The position numbers were made by a program, and so were the translations under genes. Shown piece after piece: positions 55,301 through 64,000 of a stretch of DNA of 64,000 nucleotides. Origin of the DNA: Tribonema minus (taxonomy: Eukaryota; Sar; Xanthophyceae; Tribonematales; Tribonemataceae); the NCBI GenBank assembly GCA_017506865.1, contig JAFCMP010000125.1:62001-126000 (forward strand), in the 5' to 3' direction. Under the pieces are notes generated by a model. That model was given only the letters and a program-made list of their open reading frames with translations. It did not search any database and was not told the DNA's origin. Position 1 is the stretch's first letter. Every line of letters begins with the position of its first letter.

Positions 55301-58300
55301 ACAGCGCTCGCTGCTGGCGTGCATGACGCATGCACGCTGTTTGCCGTGCTGCCTGCTCAGCCGCTTATGCTCGACGCGCATGCTGACGCGCCAGTCTTCG
55401 CTGCTGCCGTTTCGTGACTTCGTAACCGCCGGCGGCAGGTGGCGCTGGAGTTCCACAACATGCGCGAGGCGCACAGCGGCCTGTTCTTCAGCCGTGTCGT
55501 CAACAAGGTCGTCTACGCCGGGTCGGGTGAGTCAACGCGCCAAGCCAGTGCTCAGCAGCGCAGCTCAGTAATGCGCGCGCCCGCTGCAGTGAACAAGCCG
55601 CGAACGCGACAGCGATGCGGTCGATCCGCTTGCGCAGCACATTGCTCGTTGTGATCCGCCCTGAGATACCGACCTAGGGTTTTCGTTCTCAGTGCGCTTC
55701 GCATCGCGCCCGCGTCCCGCACCCACCGTGTCGTCTGACACACCTGTCTAGTGAACAACGCACTGCCTGCAGCGCTCAACCCCCCCGCCCCCCCCCCCTC
55801 TGCCCGCTCCGCCCCAGGCCTCCGCAACATCCTCTTCCCCTCCTGCCAGGAGCTCGCGAGCCACGTGGAGATCTATGTCGACGGCGAGCGCGTCGAGCTG
55901 CCGCCCGACACGGAGTCCGTCATCATCCTCAACATCAACTCGTACGCGGGCGGCTCGCGCCTCTGGACCCCCGAGGGGGCTGAGGGGGGGGCAGGGGGCA
56001 GCCCCGGAGGGGGGGGCGGGGGGGGCGCGTCCCCCGTCGCCTCCGCGCCGTCCGCGCCGCGCCTCCTGTTCCGCGACGACGCGCTGCTGAGCGGCGGGTC
56101 GGACAGCAGCGGCGGCGGCAGCGGCGCGCGCGCGGACGACGACCGCTCGGACGACAGCGGCGCCGAGTCGGCGGCGTCGTGGGGCAGCGGCGGCAGCGCG
56201 GAGGCGCGGCGCATCGCGGCGTTCGGCCCGAGCCGCATCGACGACGGCCTGCTGGAGGTGGTCGCCGTGACGGGCGTGCTGCACCTCGGGCGCATCCAGG
56301 TGAGCGCTGCGCGGGGGCGGCAGCGGTGGCAATGGCGGCGGCGGCGGCAGCGGCGGCGGCGGCGGGAGTTTTGGCGGCTCATCGTTGTGCCCTGTAGTCA
56401 TTGTTGCGGTTGAAGCACGGTGGTGGGCGCGCTCCACTGCGCGTGTGGAGCGGTGTGGCAGCAGCGCTGGACGTCCGCCTGCAAGCGCGCTCGTGCGCGG
56501 ACGCTCTGCTCCCGTCGCTCTGCTCTGGTGGCCTCATGACGCGCTGGTGGTGGCGGAGGGCGTCGGCCCCTGCGGTTGGTGTGCCGCAATCGGGCCTGCA
56601 CTTCCTCAGGTCACGGTTGCGTTCGGTCGTCGCTCAGCATCTTTGTAGGGCTACTGGCGTCCCATTGCTGACGGTTCCCATTGCTGACGGTTCTGTTGCA
56701 TCGCTCCGCTTTTGCGCACCAGGTCGGGATCGGGTCCGGGTACCCTGTGGCGCAGGGGAAGGAGCTGCGTATTCGCACCACCAGAACGCTGCCTATGCAG
56801 GTGCGCCACCCTTTCCGCCCCCTCATGTTCCGCTTGTCATGATGTGAATCACTCACCTGTATGTAGCAATTGTCTGCGAGCTTTTTGCAGCTAGCTATTG
56901 GTGCAGGCCCTGTGGCCGCGGCTGCTGCCAAAGTGACTTTGTAATGAGTGCGCGGTTGCTCCAACCGCTCACGCGTGTCGAGGGCTTGCTCTGCAGCGTG
57001 GTCACCCCTCGCAGCCCCCTCCCCCCCCCCCCCCCCACCCCCACCCCCAATGATGGGCCCTATGATGGGCACGTGGCAGAAAGTTGTTCCGTACTATGCA
57101 CTGCTGCCAACCCCAAGCCTATCATCGGAATGCCGCACACATGGAGCTTATACCTAGGCACACTCACAATCTGTCAACAACAGTCGCTCATCAGCGTGAA
57201 GTTCAAAAAAGTGCTATTGCATGGCGATACTGTACTTTCTTGAAGTACCAAGGCACTTGAAGTGGGCGTCAAACATGTCGCTTTACTGGCATGATACGCG
57301 TGCCGCGCGCCTGCGCGCCGTCATCGTCATCAGGTGGACGGCAATAGGGACCTTGATCTGGTGACATTTGTTGAAGTTCAATAAAACATTCCTACGGTAG
57401 CTGAGCGCGCATCTGTTGTGCCAACTCCAACTCCCACAGGTTGATGGCGAGCCCTGGCGGCAGGCGGCCAGCGACATGGTGGTGCGGGCGCATCCGCAGG
57501 CATCCATGCTGCGGCCGTCGACGCCAGAGGAGGGACGCCTTCGCGACAAGATAACCTTCCACGTAAGCAGAAAAAGTGTTGTATGTTACAGGGGGCATGA
57601 GCGCACGACCCCTCCCCCCTCATGTTTCATGTGTAGGCTGCGGCAGCAACACATCAAGTGTTCAGTAGACAAGTTTGACTCCATCCGCGGCCGTCGACGC
57701 CAGAGGAGGGGCGTCTGCGCGACCAGATAGCCTTCCACGCAAGACAACATGACATTATGCTACTGTATGCATGATACGTTACATGCATACTTGCATAATA
57801 CGTTGCATGCATACTTAGCAGTTTGTAACAGAACAAGCACACCTTCCATGTAAGCCAGAGAGACGCTGTCCCCGGCAGGGGGCACGAGCGCAGGCCCTTC
57901 CCCCACATGACGCATGTGTATGTCGCGGCTGCAGCAAAACTTGACGTGTTCCGTAAACAAGTTCAACTTCATCCCGACCGTTCACCTCACTCTGTCAAAC
58001 AACCAACAGTATCAAAGTTCACGGCAGCCTGAAAGGCCCGCGTGCTGCTGGCCGCGGTCATCTGCGGCACACGGCGGCAGCTCGCCGCAGTCCTGCATGC
58101 CCCGCAACTCTCTTGTGCGACAGCCACAGCATAGCATGTCAAACAGATGCTCAACTGGTCTGGTGGAGACCTCCTGCATCGTCATTATACCTAACAATAT
58201 GACATGCACCATGCACCAAACAGAATGAGAAAAACAGGGTTCTAGTTCAGGAGTTGATGCGATTTTGGGTCTTGTGCACGATGCGCAAACGGAGACCCAG

Positions 58301-58655
58301 TGACTTCGTCCCTGGGAACAGCTGCTGGTCTCGGAACATAGTCTCAGCTGCTGGTCATGCGCATTCTCCTGCGACACTGGCAGCCCGCTGCAACCTAGCG
58401 TGTCGGCAAGCCTAGCGACTGTCCCCCATGCGCGTTTCGCGCCGCCGCTGTCCCCCCCCGCCTGACGCCCTCTCTCTCTCTCTGCCGCATCCGCCTGACT
58501 GACCGCTGCAGGAGCAAGTCGTCAAGTCCGCCAAGGAGAAGGGCCTCGTCGACGACGAGCTCGCGCGCAAGCTGGTGTCGGAGGCTGCGTACATGTCCGT
58601 CAACGCACCGCGCAGCGGCGGCGGCGGCCGCCCCAGCAAGATGTTTTTGGACTAG
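52395..58655 (+). CDS. Diacylglycerol kinase, epsilon-like (TM helix, two C1 domains), seven exons
   Basis: Exons: 52395-54013, 54411-54597, 55439-55526, 55818-56299, 56723-56800, 57440-57562, 58512-58655; sum 2721 nt (906 aa), all in phase. The enzyme phosphorylates diacylglycerol to phosphatidic acid. The N-terminal helix LVVMLVRLVIFYLLVRASAF anchors it to membrane, as in DGK-epsilon. Two C1 zinc domains follow: HSWVQIKETG ... CGICKEV ... CSICSCRAHNRC, and CACCGELF ... CTWCGGNLHNRC. The catalytic domain has LAVLVNTRSGAGARQG, the nucleotide loop VLCCGGDGTVGWVLHAID and LPMGTGNDLARTLGWGPGY. The accessory domain has MGIGVDGQVALEFHNMRE, NKVVYAGSG, ILNINSYAGGSRLW, VTGVLHLGRIQVGIGSGYPV and QVDGEPWRQAASD. 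The Ser/Gly-rich insertion in exon 4 is unusual. The start could also be ATG 52506. Confidence 0.93.
54824..55049. mobile_element. MITE-like non-autonomous DNA transposon in DGK intron 2
   Basis: A 226-bp element has terminal inverted repeats: GTAGGGTTGCAAGAAACGTA at the left and, as reverse complement, GTAGGGTTGCAAAAAAGCGT at the right. It is flanked on both sides by CCATGA (54818-54823 and 55050-55055), a likely 6-bp target-site duplication. The interior has subterminal CGTATTTGG/AATACGCC repeats and no coding capacity. The superfamily is not clear. Confidence 0.8.
55165..55212 (+). repeat. Short interstitial TTAGGG-like stretch
   Basis: AGGGTTGAGGCTAGGGTTAG is followed by TTTAGAGTTAGGGTTGGGG in DGK intron 2, right of the MITE. 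Units are degenerate. Confidence 0.75.
57500..57975 (+). repeat. Tandem copies of DGK exon 6 donor edge
   Basis: The used junction at 57562 (ATAACCTTCCAC then GTAAGC) is copied at 57738 (ATAGCCTTCCAC then GCAAGA), with GCGGCCGTCGACGCCAGAGG identical in both. A third, exon-poor remnant is at 57841-57855 (ACCTTCCATGTAAGCC). Flanking intron words GGGGGCA.GAGCGCA and TGT.C.GTA.ACAAGTT occur twice. In copy 2 the GT donor is GC. Confidence 0.9.
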
Positions 58656-60032
58656 GCGTAACATTGGATTTTGTTATGGCTCGCACACACACGCGCGCGC
58701 GCGAGAGGGCGCACACAAAACTTGTGTGCCGCATCGGCCGGCGCCTATGCGCGTCTGCGCCAACGGTTGCCACAGCGACGCGGGCCGGCGAGAGGGGCAG
58801 TGGCTGGCACCGGGGAGCACTGTCACAGCGACGGTGTTGAGTCACCGCACACAGCAATCACCGGAGTGCGCATCTGGCCGCGCCGCTTGCGCGCAACACT
58901 GCAGCAGTGCTCGCCAGGGCCGGCTCCAACGTCCTTTGCATGGAATCAAGTCGGCGGTGTGTGCTTGCGCTGCGGCGCTGTGAGTTGTTACATGTCACAC
59001 ACGGGCGCGCAGAGCGCCGAGACGGGGGCTCTGCTGTTGTGTTGGGCAGCAGGCCGCGTGCGCTGCGACCGCAGCGCGCCCGCCTCAAGAGGTGCATTTT
59101 GCTGGCCTACAGGTCATGGGCCGAGTGCACTTGCACATGCGCCATGCGCATCATGTAACATAGAGAGCTCTACTAGACACGGCTACAGAGCACGCCGTGC
59201 ACAGCCTGCAGCTGCGGGGAACGTGAGGGGTACATTTGCGCTTGCATATAGGTGTGTGAACGCTCCCGCCCATGTGCTTGTGCGTCGTGCTGTCTCCTCT
59301 TGCTGCTCGCGCGTTATGCAATTGGAGTACATGTGCGCTTACATGTAGTTGTGTGAATGCTTCTGCCCATGTGCTTGCGCATTGCACCGTCTCCTCTCAC
59401 TGCTCTCGAGTGGTGCTGAATGGACTGATGTTGTCGGCACTAATTGGCATTATGCTGACCTTCACCTTCTATTTGTGCGTTTGTGGACATCATGCTCGCG
59501 TGTCTGCTGGGGCAGCGAGAGCCAATGCTGCAGAGTACAATACAATGTGGATGCACTACGTTGACACATTCAAGCAATGAGCACGTTATTTGTTCATAAA
59601 CCATTGCATCGCAGTGTATGGCACTGCATGAAGTGCTGCTGCAGCGACGACTGGCACGTAATGTGTTGTGCCATGTAAGGATTAGTGATAGACGCGAGGC
59701 ACGTGGGCGGAGGCCGCCATCGCTAATAGAGTAAGCTACCACCTAGTGCTGTTGTTGTTTTCGCCTTTGACAGTGGCAACATCTCTCAAGGCATATGGCT
59801 GTTGCGCTGCAAAGGCATGCCAAAACCTGCTCTCATATGACCACTGCCAAGCTGCAAATAAAGCATCTTGCAGCAGCGCAACAAGTCAGGTGAGGGGTGA
59901 TTGTTGTCTTTTTTGGATGAAAAAAACATGGAATGCTGCTAAAGTCTGTGTGTTGCGAAACTCTCTGATGAAACACCATACAACCAACGCGCTGCGGCTT
60001 GAACTCAAACCACTTCAACCGCCACCCATCAA
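58656..60032. other. Intergenic region between convergent DGK and unknown gene
   Basis: No supported gene. It holds a tandem duplication of about 98 bp (59225-59410) and otherwise unique sequence. Confidence 0.5.
59225..59412. repeat. Two-copy tandem repeat, about 98 bp
   Basis: Units share TGCGCTT.CAT.TAG.TGTG, GAA.GCT.C.GCCCATGTGC and GTCTCCTCT..CTGCTC, at about 59233 and 59334. Confidence 0.85.
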
Positions 60033-62535
60033 TCAATACAGCGAGTTGGCCTTCGCCCACGCGGCCACCTCCTCTGGCGCCACCGTAAACACCGTCGCCC
60101 CCCCCCCCACGCCGCGCTCAAACGCCACCCCCAGGTCCTCCCGCAGCAGCAGCTCCAGCACGCCCGGCGGCGGCACGTACGGCGCCGGCGCGACGGACGG
60201 CACGCTCACGCGCAGCCCGAACTCGCGCCGCCGCACCGCCGCGGGGCTGTCCGCGGACCACTCCTCCTGCAGCATTGCGAGGCGCAGCGCGACCTGCGAT
60301 GCGCACGCGACCATGTCCGCGCACTGTGGCCAAAGGCGGGGGGGGGGGGGGGGGGGGGGGGGGGGGTCAGACTCAAATGCACATGTGGCACGTGATGAAA
60401 CGTGGCACGAGGTAGGTTGGGGCTGAGGGGGGGAGGGGGATGGAGTCCCTCGGACTCCTCCGATGTTGTGACGATGCACTGTCAGGCAGCCCGAGCGATA
60501 CCGGGAGACCACGTGCACGGGTGATGCCATTCGTCAATGATCAAGCAGCAGGGGCAGGTACTTTTGCACGCGGCACTGCGCCCCTTGCAGGGAGATTGTG
60601 CACAGCCTCGTCTCATTAAGGCCTTGGCTAATACCCCCCCGTTGCGATTCTAAACCAGACGCTCCATCCTCGACGTATATGCAAGCATAGTGGGCGCAGC
60701 TTGACAGACAAGCAGGGATCGTCAATGGTGCGCAATTCCATTTGCTGATAGCCTAGTAACAGGGTGCGCTGCACCGCATTTGTGAGCCAGACGGGTCAGT
60801 TGACCTCCACAACCCATGCAGAGGCTGGGTGGGGTGCGTTTGAGAGGAGAGGTGATTGATTGCTCCAGACATTGTTGGTCCAAACATCGCTTATACTAGT
60901 AAAAAGTGTGAATGCCAAGCCCACATCTTAAAGCCTTCAGTCTTGCTTGCATATACAGTGATGTACATCAGTGGTGACACGCACTCAGCTATGTGCAACA
61001 ACTGGTTGATGTTCGGGGGCACGTCTTGCAAATACGACATTGGCAGGCACAACACGCAGACTTTGCGCTATCATGAGGCTGCAGAAGTCAGCAAATAATG
61101 CAGAGCAATGCCATGAACCTCAGGCTCCTGAACGCTATATCAAAACAGATCAAGGAATTGCAAGCAATGAACACATGGCAAGGGCAGTCACAGCCTGCGC
61201 AAGTCCAAAAGATAGAGGGGGATACACTGGCGATACTCTAACCTGTGCTGCGCTGCACGGAGGCACGGCGCTCCAGTCGAGCGCCGCCTTGCCAAAGTCC
61301 AGCAGGCGCGCGTCGCAGAGCGCGGCGAGCGCGCCGACGTCCAGCGCCTTGGCCGGCGCCGCCGCCGCCGCTGCTGCCGCTGCTGCTGCATCAGTGCTCA
61401 GCGGCACGAAGGCCTCGAGGTCGAGGCCCGCGTACTGCAGGCCGCTCACGGCGGCCGTCCACGCCGCGGCGCCCGTGCGCGTGCATGTGTTGATGAGGTC
61501 AATGTAGCGTACTGCGAAGGCGCCGGGGTCGACTGTCGCGCCGACGCCGTCGGACCTGTCTGCAGCAGCGGCGGCGGCGGCGGCAGCAGCGGGCGCGGGT
61601 AGGTTGGCATGCAGGCTCGTGCATGGGTCAAGTGGAGATGGACCAGTTCAAGCGCTGTGCGCAACTGGACGCGTAGCCGTTGTACGGATTGTGAGCATGT
61701 TTTAACGTGCCGCAGGTGCATGTAGGTCAGCTGTTGCCTTTTGCTTATGGAACAGAGCTGCACAGCCAGATGCGGGACCAATGATGTGCTGCATTCCAAG
61801 CACTCTCTCCAGCGTCATGGCATCCCAATGATCACTTTTGCGTGGCACGTCCTGTGACGTACACCCTGAGCAAGTCACAACTGCGTCAGTCAGATGCCAT
61901 GCAGACAGCAGCATCCTGTTTGGTGCGCAGCATCCGATGTATCGCTGGTGATGAAGCCATGGGGCATCTATGTAGTGTGCCGGCCAACGGCCACTGATCA
62001 AAATTTACAAGCAGGCGCCGCAACCCACTCATCGAGCAGGCTGGAACATGCTGAGCGCGAGCGCTGCTGGGGGGGTACCCCCCCCCCCCCCTTCAATCCA
62101 CCTGCGGCGCCCAGCGCACGCGCTGCGTCAGGCCACGTCCTGTCCAACACATCCTCGTCCATCAGCCGTCGCTTACAGAGTTGCACGACAGAGCCGCACG
62201 AGCGAGCGCTGGAGCCTGCTGAGCACTGATCGAACTCCGTCACTGTCATCCTACAGTCTCCGCCTCCAGCGCACAGAGCGCACGCGCCGCCAGATCGCGT
62301 CCTGCCATGTGTGCCATGTGCACAGAGCCAATATTAACAACCCCTCACCAAGCTGCATGACCATGCGCTGAAATCTGCTGAGCGCTGCCTGCACGGCGGG
62401 CCGCCCCCTGTTCTGCGCCTTCCCGCACAGCTCCGTCTCCAGCGCCCAGCGCGTGTAATCAGACTCCGGGTCCGCCGCGTCAAGGTCCACCTGCTGCAGC
62501 AGTGCTCCGGACGCGGCGTCCTCTGCCAAGACGCT
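60033..62535 (-). CDS. Unrecognised protein, at least three exons, 5' end uncertain
   Basis: Exons I can support are about 62535-62349, 61559-61243 and 60323-60033; the last two join in phase and end at a TGA. Exon A encodes LLQQVDLDAADPESDYTRW and AALSRFQRMVMQL. Exon B encodes DGVGATVDPGAFAVRYIDLI, GLQYAGLDLEAFVPL, a poly-Ala run, and ALCDARLLDFGKAALDW. Exon C encodes CADMVACASQVALRLAMLQ, FGLRVSVPSV, GVLELLLREDLGVAFERG and EEVAAWAKANSLY. It looks alpha-helical and lacks TM segments. A homopolymer of about 27 C (sense strand) precedes exon C. I do not recognise the family. Upstream exons probably exist, since exon A begins at an acceptor-like CTGCAG. Confidence 0.45.
60340..60366 (-). promoter_or_regulatory. 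Homopolymer G/C run serving as polypyrimidine tract
   Basis: About 27 consecutive G on the plus strand are C on the sense strand of the unknown minus-strand gene. They end just upstream of its exon C acceptor at 60323. Confidence 0.6.
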
Positions 62536-64000
62536 GCAGCTGCGGCGCGAGGGGCGCGTGCGGGGGAAGGTGAGGGTGGCGAGCGTCAGGCTGCGTGTGC
62601 GAGCGTGCAAGGGGTGTAGCACGTGTCAAAGACATCATGTGGTGGCAGCACATGCCTGCACCTGCAGTACCACTTTGACCATGAATACCTTTGTGCACTC
62701 GATGAGCGCAGCAGCACACAAAGCAGCAGGTACTGAAAGAGGCGCAGTTCTCACCGTCGCGCTAGACTTTCCCATTCGCACGACAGCAGTTGCCTGTTCT
62801 CCGCCTGTGCCTGCGCCACCGCAGCCTGTGCAAGAGGGCTCCTGATAGCCGAAACTTGCTTCAGGCCATTTGCACTTGCTGCTAGAGACAGGCAGACCAG
62901 CCAACTGATCTGTCAGCAGGATCACGCAAGCGAGCACATGTGGAGGTCAGTCAGCCACGAAGACAGCTTGCTGCAGTGCGTGAATGGATCTTGGGTCTGC
63001 TGCGTATTTGCGCGCAGTAGCGTCACTTGAGGACAACCACGCTGGCAAGCAATCGTCATCGCTTGGGAAGAAACATGACATGATCCATCTACGTAGTCTA
63101 GACATGCGCAACTACCCAGCAGCAACGAGAATGAATGCACCAAAGGTCCAACCCGCTCAGGCAGCACGCGCCTTTGACATGACGACGCGCAGTTGTCGGC
63201 ACAGCGCTGGCCAAGTGAGGGAGACTTCAACTTGAGCTTTGGGTTGAAGTTCCCAATCCGTGTAAAACGAGTTTGAGCACACGCTGCGATGGGGGTTCGC
63301 AGTGGAATCGTCTTCCTGGTGCAGGCGGTGGTATGTCTGTTCTGCTTGACCGACGGCGTGTGCCGGCTTACACCTCAGGTAGGCAAGATCTGCAAGCACA
63401 CGATTCAGAACAGTTGCGGAACACCTTGCCGTGGACTTTACATGAGTATTGGATGCGCCCGCTCACAATGCGTCCTCTGAGCGCCATCGCTGATTCACCA
63501 GCTGCTCTCTGCTGGTCTGCTTCCCGTGCTTCATGCCCACCGCAGTGGTCAGAACCACTGTACAGCTCGCAGGATACCACCTTCCGGCAGCTGGTGGCAC
63601 CTGTTTGGCAGCGGGATATCCTGGATGGCATAGGGGTGCACAATGTTGACGCGGGGATCATGAAGCTCGTTGTCGGGTGGTACGCGAAACATCTGTAACC
63701 TGCCCCCATCACGTGTACTTCAACTTCAATTTCGTTGGGGTCTGCGAAGGCTGTGTGTGCGTGGGGCCAGCAGTCAGACACATCGTTCGTTGCAGAACCG
63801 CACATGCGCCATGTGCGACACAGCCACTGATCATACTTGTCTCTAGGCAACATGACAACTTCATGCCGACAGCTGTGGTATGCACAACCAATCTCCTGCC
63901 TGCAGCAACATGGTGCAACCTCGTGCTGGCACTATTGATGGACCTGCTCTTGTGTAGCTCAGTCGGCGTGCAACAGATGCAAATGCCGCCAGGTGTTATT
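62536..64000. other. Right end of the window, mostly non-coding
   Basis: Apart from the possible signal-peptide exon I see no supported gene. The stretch 63222-63260 contains CTTCAACTTGAGC and GGTTGAAGTTCC, the dispersed motif, and a further ACTTCAACTTCAATTTC is at about 63717. Confidence 0.4.
63289..63379 (+). CDS. Possible first exon with signal peptide, gene continues outside the window
   Basis: ATG at 63289 begins MGVRSGIVFLVQAVVCLFCL followed by TDGVCRLTPQ, then a CAG/GTAGGC donor at about 63378. The peptide is a good secretory signal with a cysteine-containing region. No matching second exon is evident to 64000. Support is limited to the signal peptide and donor. Confidence 0.3.

Noticed and set aside
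4112-57975. Classical introner elements as the source of intron repeats
   Set aside because: Introners are dispersed families sharing sequence between introns. Here each repeat is private to one junction and includes the local exon edge.
63368-63853. Minus-strand 161-residue frame at the right end
   Set aside because: No domain, mixed composition, and overlap with the signal-peptide candidate on the other strand.
1-64000. tRNA, rRNA or snRNA genes
   Set aside because: I looked for tRNA A/B-box spacing and conserved rRNA/snRNA blocks by eye and found none I could defend; a covariance-model search would decide.

Overview
This window is nuclear DNA from a eukaryote, most likely a microalga with a complex red-derived plastid. 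My best guess is a haptophyte; a pelagophyte-like heterokont is the main alternative. The evidence is very GC- and alanine-rich coding sequence, GT-AG introns in nearly every gene, long homopolymeric C tracts before many splice acceptors, TTAGGG-like interstitial repeats, and at least two proteins with an N-terminal signal peptide followed by a transit-peptide-like stretch. There are no operons, CRISPR arrays or prokaryotic signals. I rebuilt gene models by joining reading frames at GT/AG sites where both the codon phase and the conserved family sequence continue across the junction.

Layout. 0-2.4 kb: 3' part of a multipass membrane protein with a poly-Q tail (+). 3.6-5.7 kb: tubulin-tyrosine-ligase-like protein (-). 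6.8-10.3 kb: fusion of an EB1-type calponin-homology domain to a C2HC zinc finger (+). 10.5-11.6 kb: mitochondrial ribosomal protein uL4 (+). 12.7-13.9 kb: TLC-domain membrane protein (+). 15.2-21.3 kb: ubiquitin-activating enzyme E1 with a signal peptide (-). 22.1-29.2 kb: STT3, the catalytic subunit of oligosaccharyltransferase, seven exons (-). 29.4-30.6 kb: METTL21-like lysine methyltransferase (+), divergent from STT3. 30.9-31.7 kb: a duplicated exon and a truncated paralogue of the plastid gene further right. 32.4-34.9 kb: HNH/NUMOD4/AP2-like gene with disturbed frames (+). 36.2-40.9 kb: plastid-targeted protein of unknown function, seven exons (+). 43.0-50.9 kb: FG-repeat GANP/SAC3 mRNA-export factor (-). 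52.4-58.7 kb: DGK-epsilon-like diacylglycerol kinase, seven exons (+), with a MITE in intron 2. 60.0-62.5 kb: unrecognised three-exon gene (-). 63.3 kb: possible signal-peptide first exon (+).

The genes are functionally independent housekeeping and organelle genes. Two things stand out. First, many introns contain two to four decayed tandem copies of the adjoining exon edge, splice site included. I see this in TTL, three STT3 introns, GANP, two introns of the plastid gene, and DGK; it looks like a general mode of intron growth in this genome. Second, the E1 carries a signal peptide, which is expected for the symbiont-derived, ERAD-like (SELMA) protein importer of complex red plastids rather than for a cytosolic E1.
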